Assembly: GCA_050950025.1 (NCBI GenBank)
Contig: JBMNGW010000003.1
Span: 1-64,000, forward strand
Origin: JBMNGW01 sp050950025
GTDB taxonomy: Bacteria > Spirochaetota > Spirochaetia > Sphaerochaetales > Sphaerochaetaceae
Reading direction: 5' to 3'
Length of the DNA stretch: 64,000 bases
This document shows, piece by piece, positions 51,234 through 60,425 of the stretch. Below the pieces are notes generated by a model. That model was given only the letters and a program-made list of their open reading frames with translations, was not told where the DNA came from and did not search any database. How positions within the stretch are numbered: position 1 is the stretch's first letter; the number at the start of each line of letters is the position of its first letter. The translations under genes were made by a program, and so were the position numbers.

Positions 51234-52538
51234 ATGAACGTTTTAATATTCGGCTTAGGCTTATTAGGCGGAGGTTTTTCCTCAGCCACCTATTTTCTCG
51301 ACCGCGGCGATCAGGTGCGAATAACTGATTTGCGCTCAGAAGAGTCGCTTGGCGGTCCTTTGGAAATTCTCAAACAACGGGGGGCAACTGCAGTCTGCAC
51401 TGAACACCGCTACAGCGATGTTGAATGGGCCGATTTAGTAATCAAAAACCCGGCAGTTTCTCCCGATAACCCCTATTTGAAAGTAGCTCGGAAAATTGAG
51501 ACAGACATCTCCTACCTTCTTAGCTCTTCAGTTGCCCAAAAGACCAAAGTTATTGCCATCACCGGTACAAAAGGGAAAACCTTTACTGTAGCGACCGTTA
51601 CCCATATTTTAAACAGTGTGGGCAAAGAAGCTTTGCAGTTTGGTAATATGGGTATCAGTGGTTTCACTATTCTCAGCGAGTTGGAAAAACGGGAGCAAGA
51701 AGGGCTACCACTGCCCTCGTATTTAGTATGTGAGCTCTCTTCTTGGCAAATCCGTGATCTATATCATTCTAATGGTAAAACTATTCCCCCTCTTTCACTG
51801 GTAGCTCTAACTAGCCTTTTTCCCGATCATTTGAATTGGTACAACGATTACCAAAGTTATAAAGAGGACAAATGGCTCCTTTTTGGCTCTTCGTATGCCC
51901 GCATCATTATGAGCGAACAACATGCAGCTGAATTTTCTCAATCGCTGGGGAAAAAGCCCAAGGGAATCAAAACAGTGGAAAGCTTTGCCGATGCATCTAA
52001 TCAAGATCCTAAAAACCAAGTTGCCTTTGCAATTTGTAGGAGCTTGGGAGTCGGCTCACGGCAAATCGCCTCTGCTTTGGAATCATTTACGGGAGTTCCC
52101 CATCGCCAAGAACAAGTGGCAATCAAAGATCATATCGTCTTCATTAACGACTCGGCAGCGACCATCCCCGAATCGGTCTCTTTTTCGTTGCTCTATTGCC
52201 CTTGGCCGTTTCATTTAATCAGCGGCGGAACCGATAAAAACCTGGCAGCTGAGGGGATGCTTGAGGCCCTGAAGCGAGCCTCATCGATTCATCTGCTTAG
52301 CGGTAATTTTACTGACAATAAACTTATTCCTTTATTAAAAAGAGAGAAGATTCCCTTCCACGGTCCTTTTAATTCAATGGAGGCCGCTTTTCACTCAGCA
52401 GTAGCCAGTGCACGTAACAGCTTAAGCATTCATCAAACCACGGCTGTTATCCTCTCACCCGGGGCTACTTCATATGGTCTATTTTTGCATGAATTTGATC
52501 GAGGAGATCAGTTTAGAGCTTTAGTACATGCTCTTTAG
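51234..52538 (+). CDS. murD: UDP-N-acetylmuramoyl-L-alanine-D-glutamate ligase
   Basis: MurD adds D-glutamate to UDP-MurNAc-L-Ala in peptidoglycan synthesis. The protein has 434 residues. An N-terminal Rossmann-like domain starts with IFGLGLLGGGFSSATYF. The ATPase domain has ITGTKGKTFTVATVTHIL, where many MurD proteins have GTNGKT or GTKGKS, and ELSSWQIRDL and DHLNWYNDYQSYKEDKWLLF. The C-terminal domain has PHRQEQVAIKDHIVFINDSAATIPESV and the SPGATSYGLFLHEFDRGDQFR end. The ATG follows AAGGACA. Its stop overlaps the FemAB-type gene end by 4 bases. Confidence 0.94.
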   Translation: MNVLIFGLGLLGGGFSSATYFLDRGDQVRITDLRSEESLGGPLEILKQRGATAVCTEHRYSDVEWADLVIKNPAVSPDNPYLKVARKIETDISYLLSSSVAQKTKVIAITGTKGKTFTVATVTHILNSVGKEALQFGNMGISGFTILSELEKREQEGLPLPSYLVCELSSWQIRDLYHSNGKTIPPLSLVALTSLFPDHLNWYNDYQSYKEDKWLLFGSSYARIIMSEQHAAEFSQSLGKKPKGIKTVESFADASNQDPKNQVAFAICRSLGVGSRQIASALESFTGVPHRQEQVAIKDHIVFINDSAATIPESVSFSLLYCPWPFHLISGGTDKNLAAEGMLEALKRASSIHLLSGNFTDNKLIPLLKREKIPFHGPFNSMEAAFHSAVASARNSLSIHQTTAVILSPGATSYGLFLHEFDRGDQFRALVHAL

Positions 52539-53506
52539 CGATGAAGGGCCAACCAGATTCGTTCCACTGCCACATAGATTCCATACACTCCCTTTTTGTA
52601 GCGGTAATCGACAGTGGGCGGACGGCTATAGACCTCACCACCAAAGCTCTGTTTAAAAAACTTAAGGCTCTTTAGGTGTTGATCGGCAGTTGCATCGGTG
52701 CTGATGCCATACAAATCATACACACTACACCCCTTCTCTATTGCCCGGCCAATGGCATAATCTTGCAACACATAACTGATTGAAGCGTCTTGATCAACTG
52801 CCGTTGCTCCGTACAAATAAAGTGCCTCTTTGGCACCAAAGAGCACTACAATGCCCCCTAAAACACTATTGCCTTTGCAAGCCAAAAATAAAAGAGATTC
52901 ACCATCAAGGCCCTTTAGTTGCAGTGCCTTTTTAATATAATCGGCACTGCGGGGAGAAAAGTGTGCTTTTTGAGCTCTTTGGCGATATAAAGCATACCAT
53001 TGGTTGAACAGCTTCTCATCTTTTTCATCCCAGCATGCGATTGTCATAAGGGGATCACGCTTTTTTAAATGACGAAGCGTCCGTTTTTTATACGCAGAAG
53101 CAACTCTTTCATACCCCTGTGTTAGATTAAGGCGCACAGTTGCCTCCGGTTGAATGGCATAACGACATTGAATGAGATTTGCATCAGCTTGATAGGGTGC
53201 ATTCCAAGGTAAATCAAAACGGACAAAAGCCACCTGAGATCCCAACAAGGGTTTCAAAAGCTTGCCAATACGGTGTGGCTCAATACCAGAGGCGAAAGGA
53301 ATATAAGCCAACTGTTGTTTGCCGACAAGTGTTTTAATGAGAACCAAAAAATGAATTGGTTTGGCATGCCGATTTTCTTGGTAGGAGAAAGCGCATGGAT
53401 TCCACCCTGAGCTCTGTTTTACAGTTGCCCAGTAGCTACTTTGCAAAGCCGATGCATTTGGGCCAAGCAGCTTTAGATCAATGCGCTTGAGCTCTCCTTG
53501 GCTCAT
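52535..53506 (-). CDS. FemAB-type peptidoglycan bridge or GNAT-like aminoacyltransferase
   Basis: A FemX/FemAB-family protein of 323 residues composed of two GNAT-like folds. These enzymes transfer amino acids from aminoacyl-tRNA to peptidoglycan precursors. Visible segments are SYWATVKQSSGWNP at the start, YIPFASGIEP, YERVASAYKKRTLRHLKKR and YLYGATAVDQDASISYVLQDYAIGRAIEKGCSVYDLYGI, then LKFFKQSFGGEVYSRPPTVDY near the end. Convergence with murD fits a cell-wall role but does not prove it. It is 3 bases downstream of metG on the same strand. Confidence 0.8.
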   Translation of the reverse strand: MSQGELKRIDLKLLGPNASALQSSYWATVKQSSGWNPCAFSYQENRHAKPIHFLVLIKTLVGKQQLAYIPFASGIEPHRIGKLLKPLLGSQVAFVRFDLPWNAPYQADANLIQCRYAIQPEATVRLNLTQGYERVASAYKKRTLRHLKKRDPLMTIACWDEKDEKLFNQWYALYRQRAQKAHFSPRSADYIKKALQLKGLDGESLLFLACKGNSVLGGIVVLFGAKEALYLYGATAVDQDASISYVLQDYAIGRAIEKGCSVYDLYGISTDATADQHLKSLKFFKQSFGGEVYSRPPTVDYRYKKGVYGIYVAVERIWLALHR

Positions 53507-53509
53507 AAA

Positions 53510-55696
53510 TCAGCCTACATCTCCATTTAGATAGGTCGAAACAGTAAGGGTCTTGCCTTCCGATCCAATCCGATGGCCGTCTATCATCACCACTCCATTG
53601 ACTGTTTTCAAAGGAAGGGAGAAAAACAGGTCGCTTTTTAGCTGAGTTCTTGGCTCTTTTGGACTAACAAACCCTTCGGCATTCAATTCTGTGCCCACTT
53701 CAAATTGGTCGGCAAAAATCACTTCACACGTTTGGTGAAACTCAGCTTGGGGGTCACTGGCAGCCAATAACATTCCCCGGCTTTTTACTCCTCTGAAATT
53801 AGCCGGCTTCAAGTTCTCCACCAATACAATATTGCGTTGGTCTAGTTCTGCTTCTTTGTAGAAAGGGACAATGCTCGAAACAATTGTCGTCGGTTCTTCT
53901 TTTCCTGTGTTCAGAGTTAAAATATAGAGTCTATCGCCACCGCTATGTCTTTCAATTTGTTCAATCTTAGCCACTCTCAAAGTCACTTTTTCGGTAAAGA
54001 GGGCTGCGGGGCTTTGCACGTCATCCATGGTGTTCGTCTCCTTATTCTGGGGTTGCTGCACTCCGGCGTAGCGGTTACGTAATGTTTCGATATGATCATC
54101 CTCCAATTTGGTAAAGAGGTAGTCAAACTCACTGATGCTCAGCTCTTCTTCATAGATACCTAAACCACTCCAATCTTTTTGGTTGCTGCCGATGTACGTT
54201 AACAACCGTTTGCTGGTAGCTGGCATATACGGAGCGATTAACAGAGCCAAATCGCGAATCAAATAGAAAAGTGTTTTTAACAGGGAAGCAGCTTGAGCTG
54301 GATTGGCAGTTCTTTGTTTCCAAGGTTCCCCATCTTGAAAGGCTTTGTTGCCTATTGAAGAGAGGGCAAATATCTGGCGCAAAGCTTCGCGCAGTTCCGC
54401 TTTTTCCAAAAGATCCACTATGTGCTCTTCTTTTTCCACAACCTGATCAACTAATGATTGATCAAGTTCTCCGTCAGGCATCTTACCATCGTAAAAGCGG
54501 GAAATAAACGAAAGGGTCCTGTGGACTAGATTGGAGAGGTTGCCTATCAGCTCTCCGTTAACAAGGTGTTGAAACTCTTTCCAAGTGAACAGCACGTCGG
54601 CTTTTTCGGGGCGGTTATAATAAAGATAAAAGCGCCACACATCGGGGGGAATATTGGTTTGTTGCACATCATTGCCAAAAATACCGGTACCCCGACTTTT
54701 GGAGAATTTACCCCCCTCATAATTCAGATATTCACTGCTTGACATATGATGAAGCATCGTCCACTTCTCACCGCTTGCTAGTAAAGTGATGGGGAAAATG
54801 ACTGTATGAAAGGGGATGTTATCTTTGCCGATGAATTGATACAGCTCCACATTTTCCGGATTTTGCCACCACGAACGCCACTGATCTGTGAAACTGGCTG
54901 TAATGGAAATATAGCCGATGGGGGCATCAAACCATACATAAAAGACTTTATCTTCGTACCCTTTTTTCGGGACGGGAATTCCCCACTTCAAATCACGGGT
55001 AATGGCCCTCTCTTTTAGACCATCTCGCATCCAGGAGCGGGTTGTTTGGATGGCGTTTTTAGCCCAAAACCCTTTTTGCGAAGCCTCATCCATCCATTTT
55101 TTCAGCAGCGGCAGTGCTTTGGGTAAATCTAGATAGAGGTGCTTGGTCTGTTTGAGAATCGGCGTGTTGCCACAGATACCACACACTGGATTTAGTAAGT
55201 CGGTCGGATCGAGTAAGGTTCCGCATTGATCGCACTGATCGCCGCGGGCACTTGTCGAACCGCAAAATGGGCAAGTCCCCTCAACAAAGCGGTCGGCCAA
55301 AAACCGTTGGTCATGCTCACAGTAAAGCTGCTTAATATGAGCTTCTTTAATATACCCGGCTGCTTCGACTTTTTTAAACAAATCTTGAACGATTTGGGTT
55401 TGCAACGGGGCGCTGGTCCGCCCAAAATAGTCGAAATCGATCTCAAACCACTCATAAATTTCTTTATGAATCGTATAATACCGATCGCACAGTTCTTTGG
55501 GAGAAATCCCCTCCATTAGGGCTTTGGTTTCGCTGGCGGTGCCGTACTCGTCGGTACCGCAAATATAGAGCGTCTCATACCCTCTTAGGCGGCAAAAACG
55601 GGCATAGGCATCGGCAGAGAGGACTTGAATCAAGTTGCCAAGGTGGGGAATGTTATTGACATATGGCAAAGCTGAGGTAATCAAACGTTTTTTCAT
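53510..55696 (-). CDS. metG: Methionyl-tRNA synthetase with C-terminal tRNA-binding domain
   Basis: A class I aminoacyl-tRNA synthetase of 728 residues. The HIGH-type motif is PYVNNIPHLGNLI near 11. Zinc ligands are in CPFCGS, CDQCG and CGICGN (about 138-180), the four-Cys double knuckle type. The KMSKS-type motif reads KFSKSRG near 338. A C-terminal EMAP/Trbp OB-fold domain starts near LRVAKIEQIERH (about 580) and includes LKPANFRGVKSRGMLLAA, which dimerises or binds tRNA. It faces the hflK promoter divergently. Confidence 0.97.
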   Translation of the reverse strand: MKKRLITSALPYVNNIPHLGNLIQVLSADAYARFCRLRGYETLYICGTDEYGTASETKALMEGISPKELCDRYYTIHKEIYEWFEIDFDYFGRTSAPLQTQIVQDLFKKVEAAGYIKEAHIKQLYCEHDQRFLADRFVEGTCPFCGSTSARGDQCDQCGTLLDPTDLLNPVCGICGNTPILKQTKHLYLDLPKALPLLKKWMDEASQKGFWAKNAIQTTRSWMRDGLKERAITRDLKWGIPVPKKGYEDKVFYVWFDAPIGYISITASFTDQWRSWWQNPENVELYQFIGKDNIPFHTVIFPITLLASGEKWTMLHHMSSSEYLNYEGGKFSKSRGTGIFGNDVQQTNIPPDVWRFYLYYNRPEKADVLFTWKEFQHLVNGELIGNLSNLVHRTLSFISRFYDGKMPDGELDQSLVDQVVEKEEHIVDLLEKAELREALRQIFALSSIGNKAFQDGEPWKQRTANPAQAASLLKTLFYLIRDLALLIAPYMPATSKRLLTYIGSNQKDWSGLGIYEEELSISEFDYLFTKLEDDHIETLRNRYAGVQQPQNKETNTMDDVQSPAALFTEKVTLRVAKIEQIERHSGGDRLYILTLNTGKEEPTTIVSSIVPFYKEAELDQRNIVLVENLKPANFRGVKSRGMLLAASDPQAEFHQTCEVIFADQFEVGTELNAEGFVSPKEPRTQLKSDLFFSLPLKTVNGVVMIDGHRIGSEGKTLTVSTYLNGDVG

Positions 55697-55747
55697 GCAG
55701 TCACTATACAGCTCTCAAGCTCTTTTATCAATTGGAAGGGCACTTCA

Positions 55748-55776
55748 TTGACGAGCTAATCCTTCTGCTATACATT
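55748..55776 (+). promoter_or_regulatory. Promoter of hflK-hflC
   Basis: TTGACG (55748-55753), a 17-base spacer and TACATT (55771-55776) upstream of the hflK ribosome site AGGAGGG. The expected leader is about 28 bases and contains a short TGGCC/GGCCA repeat. Confidence 0.55.
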
Positions 55777-55810
55777 AGAGGTGGCCTTTTATGGCCATAG
55801 GAGGGTATCA

Positions 55811-56809
55811 ATGGCAACAACGGGTACGAAATTTCGTTTCCCGCAGCAGATCAGCCCCAAACTCATTCTGGCTATCATCGGAGTGATTATCCTTTTTTTC
55901 ACGATCATCAGTACACTATTCGTAGTTGATCAAAAAGAGGAGGCGGTTGTTCTCAGATTTGGAAAATTTAGTAAAATTGCCGGTCCGGGATTGCAGGTAA
56001 AACTGCCTTTCGGCATCGACAAAAATTACAACATCCCCACCAAAGTTATCCAGACAATGAATTTTGGCCAAGGGGTGGCAAACAACTCCGGAGAATCAAT
56101 TTTCTTCCCCTCTTCCTCAACTTCACGAAGTACGGAAGAAGAAGCAGTGATGCTCACCGGAGACTTGAATATCGTCAATGTGCAGTGGATTATTCAATAC
56201 CGTATTGAAGACCCTGCCAAATGGCTGTTCAATGTTCATGAGCGGGATAAAACCATCAGAGACATCAGTCAAAGTGTTATCAACCAACTTGTCGGTGATT
56301 TGCCTATTTTGGCTATCATGTCGAGTAAGCGAACTGAAATAGAAGTTGAATCACAGACTATGATGCAAAACATCTTCGACTCCTACGACTTTGGAGTGAG
56401 GGTTGTGACGGTCAAACTGCAAAACATTGTTCCCCCTATTGGGGAAGTGCAGGACGCTTTTGAAGATGTCAACAAAGCTATTCAAGATATGAACCGCTTA
56501 ATTAACGAAGGCAAAGAGCAGTACAACAGGGAGATTCCCAGGGCCCAAGGAGAGGCGGCTCAGCTGCTTTTAGTGGCAGAAGGATATGCTGCTGAGCGAG
56601 TTAATAATGCCGATGGAGATGTGGCGCGCTTTAACGCTGTCAGAGAAGCTTATGCATACAACAAGGAAATTACCTCTCGCCGTCTTTACATTGAGACGAT
56701 GGAAGAAATTCTTGGCGGCCGTGATCAGAAGCTGACGCTCATCGATAAACATTTGGACAATTTCTTGCCAATTAGTACCCTCGGTACAGGCCAGGGGGGT
56801 GCACAATGA
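55811..56809 (+). CDS. hflK: FtsH protease modulator HflK
   Basis: A SPFH-domain inner-membrane protein of 332 residues. One membrane segment (about 17-40, LILAIIGVIILFFTIIS) is followed by the band-7 domain starting at VVDQKEEAVVLRFGKF. VQWIIQYRIEDPAKWLFNV and VVTVKLQNIVPPIGEVQDAFEDVNKAIQDMNRLINEGKEQYN are typical of HflK. It forms a complex with HflC that surrounds FtsH. The ATG after AGGAGGG is used instead of one 10 codons earlier. It overlaps hflC by 4 bases. Confidence 0.94.
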   Translation: MATTGTKFRFPQQISPKLILAIIGVIILFFTIISTLFVVDQKEEAVVLRFGKFSKIAGPGLQVKLPFGIDKNYNIPTKVIQTMNFGQGVANNSGESIFFPSSSTSRSTEEEAVMLTGDLNIVNVQWIIQYRIEDPAKWLFNVHERDKTIRDISQSVINQLVGDLPILAIMSSKRTEIEVESQTMMQNIFDSYDFGVRVVTVKLQNIVPPIGEVQDAFEDVNKAIQDMNRLINEGKEQYNREIPRAQGEAAQLLLVAEGYAAERVNNADGDVARFNAVREAYAYNKEITSRRLYIETMEEILGGRDQKLTLIDKHLDNFLPISTLGTGQGGAQ

Positions 56810-57783
56810 AAAAACTAATTACAACACTGGTAATTATCGGCGTATTTCTTCTCATCTTCGTGTTACTTGGACCATTTTTCATCCTTCAAGAGGGTGAAGT
56901 GGCCGTTGTAACCCGCTTTGGTCGAATCACTAATACCTATTTTACAGCGGGACTGAAAATTAAAGTCCCCATGGTTGATAACGTGGTCAAATATCCCAAG
57001 AAAATCTTAAGTTGGGACGGAGATGCCCAACGGATTCCCACCAAAGAGAACCAGTTTATTTGGGTTGATACTACTGCCCGCTGGCGCATTGCCGATCCGG
57101 GACTGTTTTATCAGTCGGTGAACACCCTCCCCTACGCCATCTTGCGCCTTAATGACATCATTGATTCAACTATCCGCACGGTCATCAGTGAAAACTATCT
57201 TAACGAAGCTGTACGTAATACCAATCAAATCAATCAGATGCGTATTGAAGAGCAAGTGATGACGGTAGAAAACCTTGAGGATGCCGAGCAGCTGCGCAAC
57301 CTTACCCGAACTGATACTCAGCAGGAAAACATCAAAATTGGACGTGAAGGCCTTTCTCAGCAGATGCTTTCTATTGCCAGCCAATTCACAAAAGAATTTG
57401 GAATTGAAGTGATCGATATCGTTATCAGGCAAATTCGCTACAGTACCGATTTGACTCAAAGTGTCTACCAAAGAATGATTAAAGAGCGTAATCAGATTGC
57501 AGAAGCTTATCGCTCGTATGGTATGGGACAGCAAGCCCGTTGGGTCGGAAAGACTGAAAACGACAAAAAGGCGATTATTAGCCAAGCCTATGCTAAAGCA
57601 GAGGAGGTCAAAGGTATAGCCGATGCCAAAGCAACACAAATTTATGCCGACTCATATGCACAAGACCCAGAGTTCTTTACGCTATGGCGGACCTTGGAAT
57701 CGTACAAAAAGACAATTCCGCAACTGAATAAAATATTCTCAACTGAGATGGAGTATTTTGATACGCTCTACTCTGCCCAGTAA
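56806..57783 (+). CDS. hflC: FtsH protease modulator HflC
   Basis: The HflC partner, 325 residues. A single N-terminal membrane segment (about 3-24) is followed by LQEGEVAVVTRFGRI and WDGDAQRIPTKENQFIWVDTTARWRIADP, which is typical of HflC, then GIEVIDIVIRQIRYSTDLTQSVYQRMIKERNQIAEAYRSYG. The C-terminal half is a long helix that forms the cage in the HflKC complex. Its ATG overlaps the hflK stop (ATGA). A terminator follows at 57792. Confidence 0.94.
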   Translation: MKKLITTLVIIGVFLLIFVLLGPFFILQEGEVAVVTRFGRITNTYFTAGLKIKVPMVDNVVKYPKKILSWDGDAQRIPTKENQFIWVDTTARWRIADPGLFYQSVNTLPYAILRLNDIIDSTIRTVISENYLNEAVRNTNQINQMRIEEQVMTVENLEDAEQLRNLTRTDTQQENIKIGREGLSQQMLSIASQFTKEFGIEVIDIVIRQIRYSTDLTQSVYQRMIKERNQIAEAYRSYGMGQQARWVGKTENDKKAIISQAYAKAEEVKGIADAKATQIYADSYAQDPEFFTLWRTLESYKKTIPQLNKIFSTEMEYFDTLYSAQ

Positions 57784-57791
57784 AAAACGTC

Positions 57792-57822
57792 ATCAGCGGC
57801 ACGCAGGACACGTGCCGTTGAT
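57792..57822. terminator. Bidirectional terminator hairpin between hflC and perR
   Basis: ATCAGCGGCACG (57792-57803) and CGTGCCGTTGAT (57811-57822) form a 12-bp stem with one G-T wobble and a 7-base loop. A T-rich stretch follows on the plus strand (ATTTATTTG), and A's before it provide T's on the minus strand (TTTTTTA after the stem). It can end both convergent transcripts; the perR stop codon and last codons lie in the stem. Confidence 0.75.
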
Positions 57823-58212
57823 ATTTATTTGGGCCTCTTGCATCCGATAATCAACAGGCAATTCAATCTCGGGGAAAGCCAAATCGTGCATATCAATGAC
57901 ATGATGGCACCCATCACAGCGAAAGTGAATATGGCTGTTGGTGTTGGCATCATAGCGCAGTTCATTTGTATCAATACTGATTCGCTTGATGATGTGCCGA
58001 TCGCTAAGCAAATTCAACACATTGTAGACAGTCGTCCTTGAAATAGAAGCCATCCGGTGTTTCAGCCCTTCGTAAATCTCATCAGCTGATGGATGAATAG
58101 GATTTTCCAACAAATAGCGGAAAACAGCAACACGATGGTTCAAAGGCCTCACTCCGTGTTCCGCCAAATACCGTTTCTCTTCACCGGGGTGAATAAAAGG
58201 GACATGTTCCAT
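57793..58212 (-). CDS. perR: Fur-family regulator of PerR type
   Basis: A metal-dependent peroxide or metal-responsive repressor of 139 residues. The winged helix includes HPSADEIYEGLKHRMASISRTTVYNVLNLL. Structural zinc Cys are C99 and C102 (CDGC) and C135 and C138 (CPAC). The regulatory metal ligands of PerR are all in place: H40, D88 in LRYD, H94, H96 and D107. The Asp at 88 (Glu in most Fur proteins) favours PerR over Fur. It could regulate oxidative stress genes, and possibly the repeat at 27.83 kb. The 136-base gap upstream to the lipoprotein gene holds a minus-strand TTGACA without a good -10. Confidence 0.88.
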   Translation of the reverse strand: MEHVPFIHPGEEKRYLAEHGVRPLNHRVAVFRYLLENPIHPSADEIYEGLKHRMASISRTTVYNVLNLLSDRHIIKRISIDTNELRYDANTNSHIHFRCDGCHHVIDMHDLAFPEIELPVDYRMQEAQININGTCPACR

Positions 58213-58348
58213 GACAAATGTATCTCCTGTAGGTACTGATTGAGTATTATCTCATTTGTGATGTCTGTCAACCTTCTCTACGGATTTAGTAGGAATCAAG
58301 AGACTTTCAACACTGCCCAAAGCTGTAGTATAGTCACTACGGATAGGA

Positions 58349-58771
58349 ATGATGGAAAAAAAAGGGATTGCCTTACTTCTATGCCTCTGTATTTTACTGC
58401 TTGGCAGTTGTGCTTTGACCAAAAATAGGATCGCTGTGGCCCCCCCTTTCACTATTATCAGCGGCAAGGTCACCTATCCGAACAATCTGTACTTCCCCTC
58501 TCGAGTCAGACTTGAAATCACCTTATGGGAAATGGACCCGCATACTCGCCAATTGCAGATGGTAGTACAGCAAACTATCGCCAACCCCCAGCGCTTTCCT
58601 TTGAACTTTACACTTCGTTATGAGGCGCGCCAGATTAGCTTGAGTAAAGACTATTACATTAATGCGGTGCTTTACCGTCAAATGGAAGAAGAGCCCTACT
58701 TAAAAAGTCCTCTGGTTGGCCTCTTTTTAGGAGGCGGACAGCCAGCTCCTGTGCTGGACCTTTCCCTTTAA
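58349..58771 (+). CDS. YbaY/YscW-like lipoprotein
   Basis: A lipoprotein of 140 residues. The signal peptide has a Leu/Cys-rich core and ends in a lipobox LLGSC near residue 20. The mature part reads ISGKVTYPNNLYFPSRVRLEITLWEMDP, then FPLNFTLRYE and YYINAVLYRQ, the beta-rich pattern of the YbaY (type III secretion lipoprotein chaperone-like) family. The role of that family is poorly known. It lies between perR and argG on the plus strand. Two adjacent Met codons could serve as start. Confidence 0.75.
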   Translation: MMEKKGIALLLCLCILLLGSCALTKNRIAVAPPFTIISGKVTYPNNLYFPSRVRLEITLWEMDPHTRQLQMVVQQTIANPQRFPLNFTLRYEARQISLSKDYYINAVLYRQMEEEPYLKSPLVGLFLGGGQPAPVLDLSL

Positions 58772-58774
58772 TGT

Positions 58775-58830
58775 GTATATTTATACGCAGATAGCTTGTC
58801 TTTTATGATTATTTATGCAATATTTGCGTA
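58775..58830 (+). promoter_or_regulatory. Paired palindromes in the argG upstream region
   Basis: GTATATTTATAC (58775-58786) is palindromic with 5-base arms. TATGCAATATTTGCGTA (58814-58830) is a near-perfect 17-base palindrome with one mismatch. They are centred about 42 bases apart, before argG. The length and A/T-rich centres resemble ARG boxes bound by ArgR/AhrC in other bacteria. No regulator of that type is in the window. Confidence 0.4.
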
Positions 58831-58852
58831 TTAAACAAATAGAGGTGACACC

Positions 58853-60107
58853 ATGGCTCAAAAAAAAGTAATTTTGGCTTATAGCGGAGGGCTCGATACA
58901 TCAGTTATCCTAAAATGGTTAGTCAACAAAGGATTTGATGTCATCGCGTATGTGGCCAATGTTGGCCAAGATGAAGATTTTGAGGCTATTCGGGAAAAAG
59001 CTCTGGCAACAGGGGCCTCCAAAGTCTATGTAGAAGACCTACGTAAAGAGTTTGTCACTGATTACATTTTTCATGCTTTGAAGGCCAACGCTGTGTATGA
59101 GGGTAAATACCTTTTAGGAACAGCTATTGCCCGTCCTATTATTGCCAAACACCATATCAATATTGCCCGTAAGGAAAATACCCACTATGTTGCCCACGGC
59201 TCAACAGGCAAAGGCAACGACCAAGTGCGCTTTGAACTGGGCTATTATGCTTTGATGCCCGAAGTTACGATTATTTCCCCGTGGAAAGACCCTGAATATT
59301 TGGCAGCCTTTGAAGGTCGAAGTGACATGATTGCCTATGCAAAAGCTCACGATATTTCTATTAAAGCCTCCACTAAAAAACCGTACAGCGAAGATGAAAA
59401 CCTTCTTCATATCAGCCATGAAGCGGGTATTTTGGAAGACCCCGAGCTTCGGTGCCCAGAGGATGTTTTCTCCCATACCCTCTCAGCCAAAGAGGCTCCC
59501 GATGTGGAAACGGTGCTTGCCATCGATTTTGAAGACGGTACCCCTGTTAAAGTGGTCAACGAAAATGATGGCACTGTTGTCACCGATCCGCTGGAACTTT
59601 TTATTTACTTAAATGCCATCGGCAAACAAAATGCCATCGGGCGGGTCGACATGGTAGAAAACCGCTACATCGGTATTAAAAGCCGCGGAGTTTACGAAAC
59701 ACCGGGAGGGACCATTTTATGGTTTGCCCATCGCGATTTGGAAGGCATTTGCATGGATAAAGAGGTGATGCATCTGCGTGATAGCCTAATGCCCAAATTT
59801 GCCGAGCTAATTTACAAACGGCTACTGGTTTAGTCCCGAATTCGATTTCCTTTCTGCCGCTTTTAACAAAAGCCAAGAGCTGATTAGCGGAACTGCTAAA
59901 GTTGCCCTTTACAAAGGAAACATCATCGGAGCGGGAGTGAGCAGCCCGTACTCATTGTACAACGAGGCCTTAGGCAGCATGGAAGTAGCCGGCGGGTATG
60001 AGCCAGTCGATTGCAAGGGATTCATTAACATCAATGGCATACGACTGCAAGCCCACCACTATTGGCTGAAGGCTAAGGAGCTGGAGCAAACAGGGAGCTC
60101 AACCTAA
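58853..60107 (+). CDS. argG: Argininosuccinate synthase, frameshifted near its C-terminus
   Basis: ArgG joins citrulline and aspartate with ATP to make argininosuccinate. The N-terminal AYSGGLDTSVIL loop, GKGNDQVRFELGYYAL, SPWKDPEYLAAFEGR and GRVDMVENRYIGIKSRGVYETPGGTIL are intact. The frame stops at 59833, but one frame over the family ending continues from YNGYWFSPEFDFLSAAF, then SQELISGTAKVALYKGN and PYSLYNEAL, to TAA 60105-60107. The cause is one extra A in AAA at 59816-59818. Corrected length is about 417 residues, slightly above typical. The end overlaps the ArsR-family gene by 9 bases. Confidence 0.93.
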
Positions 60108-60395
60108 GGTTTCTTCGTAGTGCTCCATCCCCATGGCCAATATTTTCTCAATATGATCATCATTGAGCCGATAATGGATGCTTCTGCCCTCTTTGCGATG
60201 GCGTACCAGTCGCGATGCTCGCAAGAGTTTCAACTGTTGACTGATAGTCGATTGCTGCATTCCCAATTTTTCGGCAATGGCATTAACTGGCAGTTCGCCA
60301 TGCGAAAGGAGAAAGAGGATTTTCAAACGCGTTGAATCACCAAAGACTTTAAAAAAGTCGGCAATGTCAGAGACTTCCTCGTCCAACGGAATCAT
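60099..60395 (-). CDS. ArsR/SmtB-family zinc-type metalloregulator
   Basis: A winged-helix repressor of 98 residues. The HTH region is ELPVNAIAEKLGMQQSTISQQLKLLRASRLVRHRKEGRSIHYRL. The usual arsenic-site ELCVCDL is absent (ELPVNAI). The C-terminal helix has DDH, ten residues, H, two residues, E, exactly the DxHx10Hx2E alpha-5 metal site of cyanobacterial SmtB. A zinc, cobalt or nickel sensor is thus likely. The ATG after GAAGGAC is chosen because the promoter start site falls just upstream; longer in-frame starts exist. It runs divergently from the dehydrogenase gene. Confidence 0.85.
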   Translation of the reverse strand: MIPLDEEVSDIADFFKVFGDSTRLKILFLLSHGELPVNAIAEKLGMQQSTISQQLKLLRASRLVRHRKEGRSIHYRLNDDHIEKILAMGMEHYEETLG

Positions 60396-60425
60396 GATAG
60401 AGTGTCCTTCGATATCCATAAGGCC

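Noticed and set aside
58213..58348. PerR box in the perR upstream region
   Set aside because: TGAGTATTATCTCA there is only weakly palindromic and does not fit the 7-1-7 PerR pattern.
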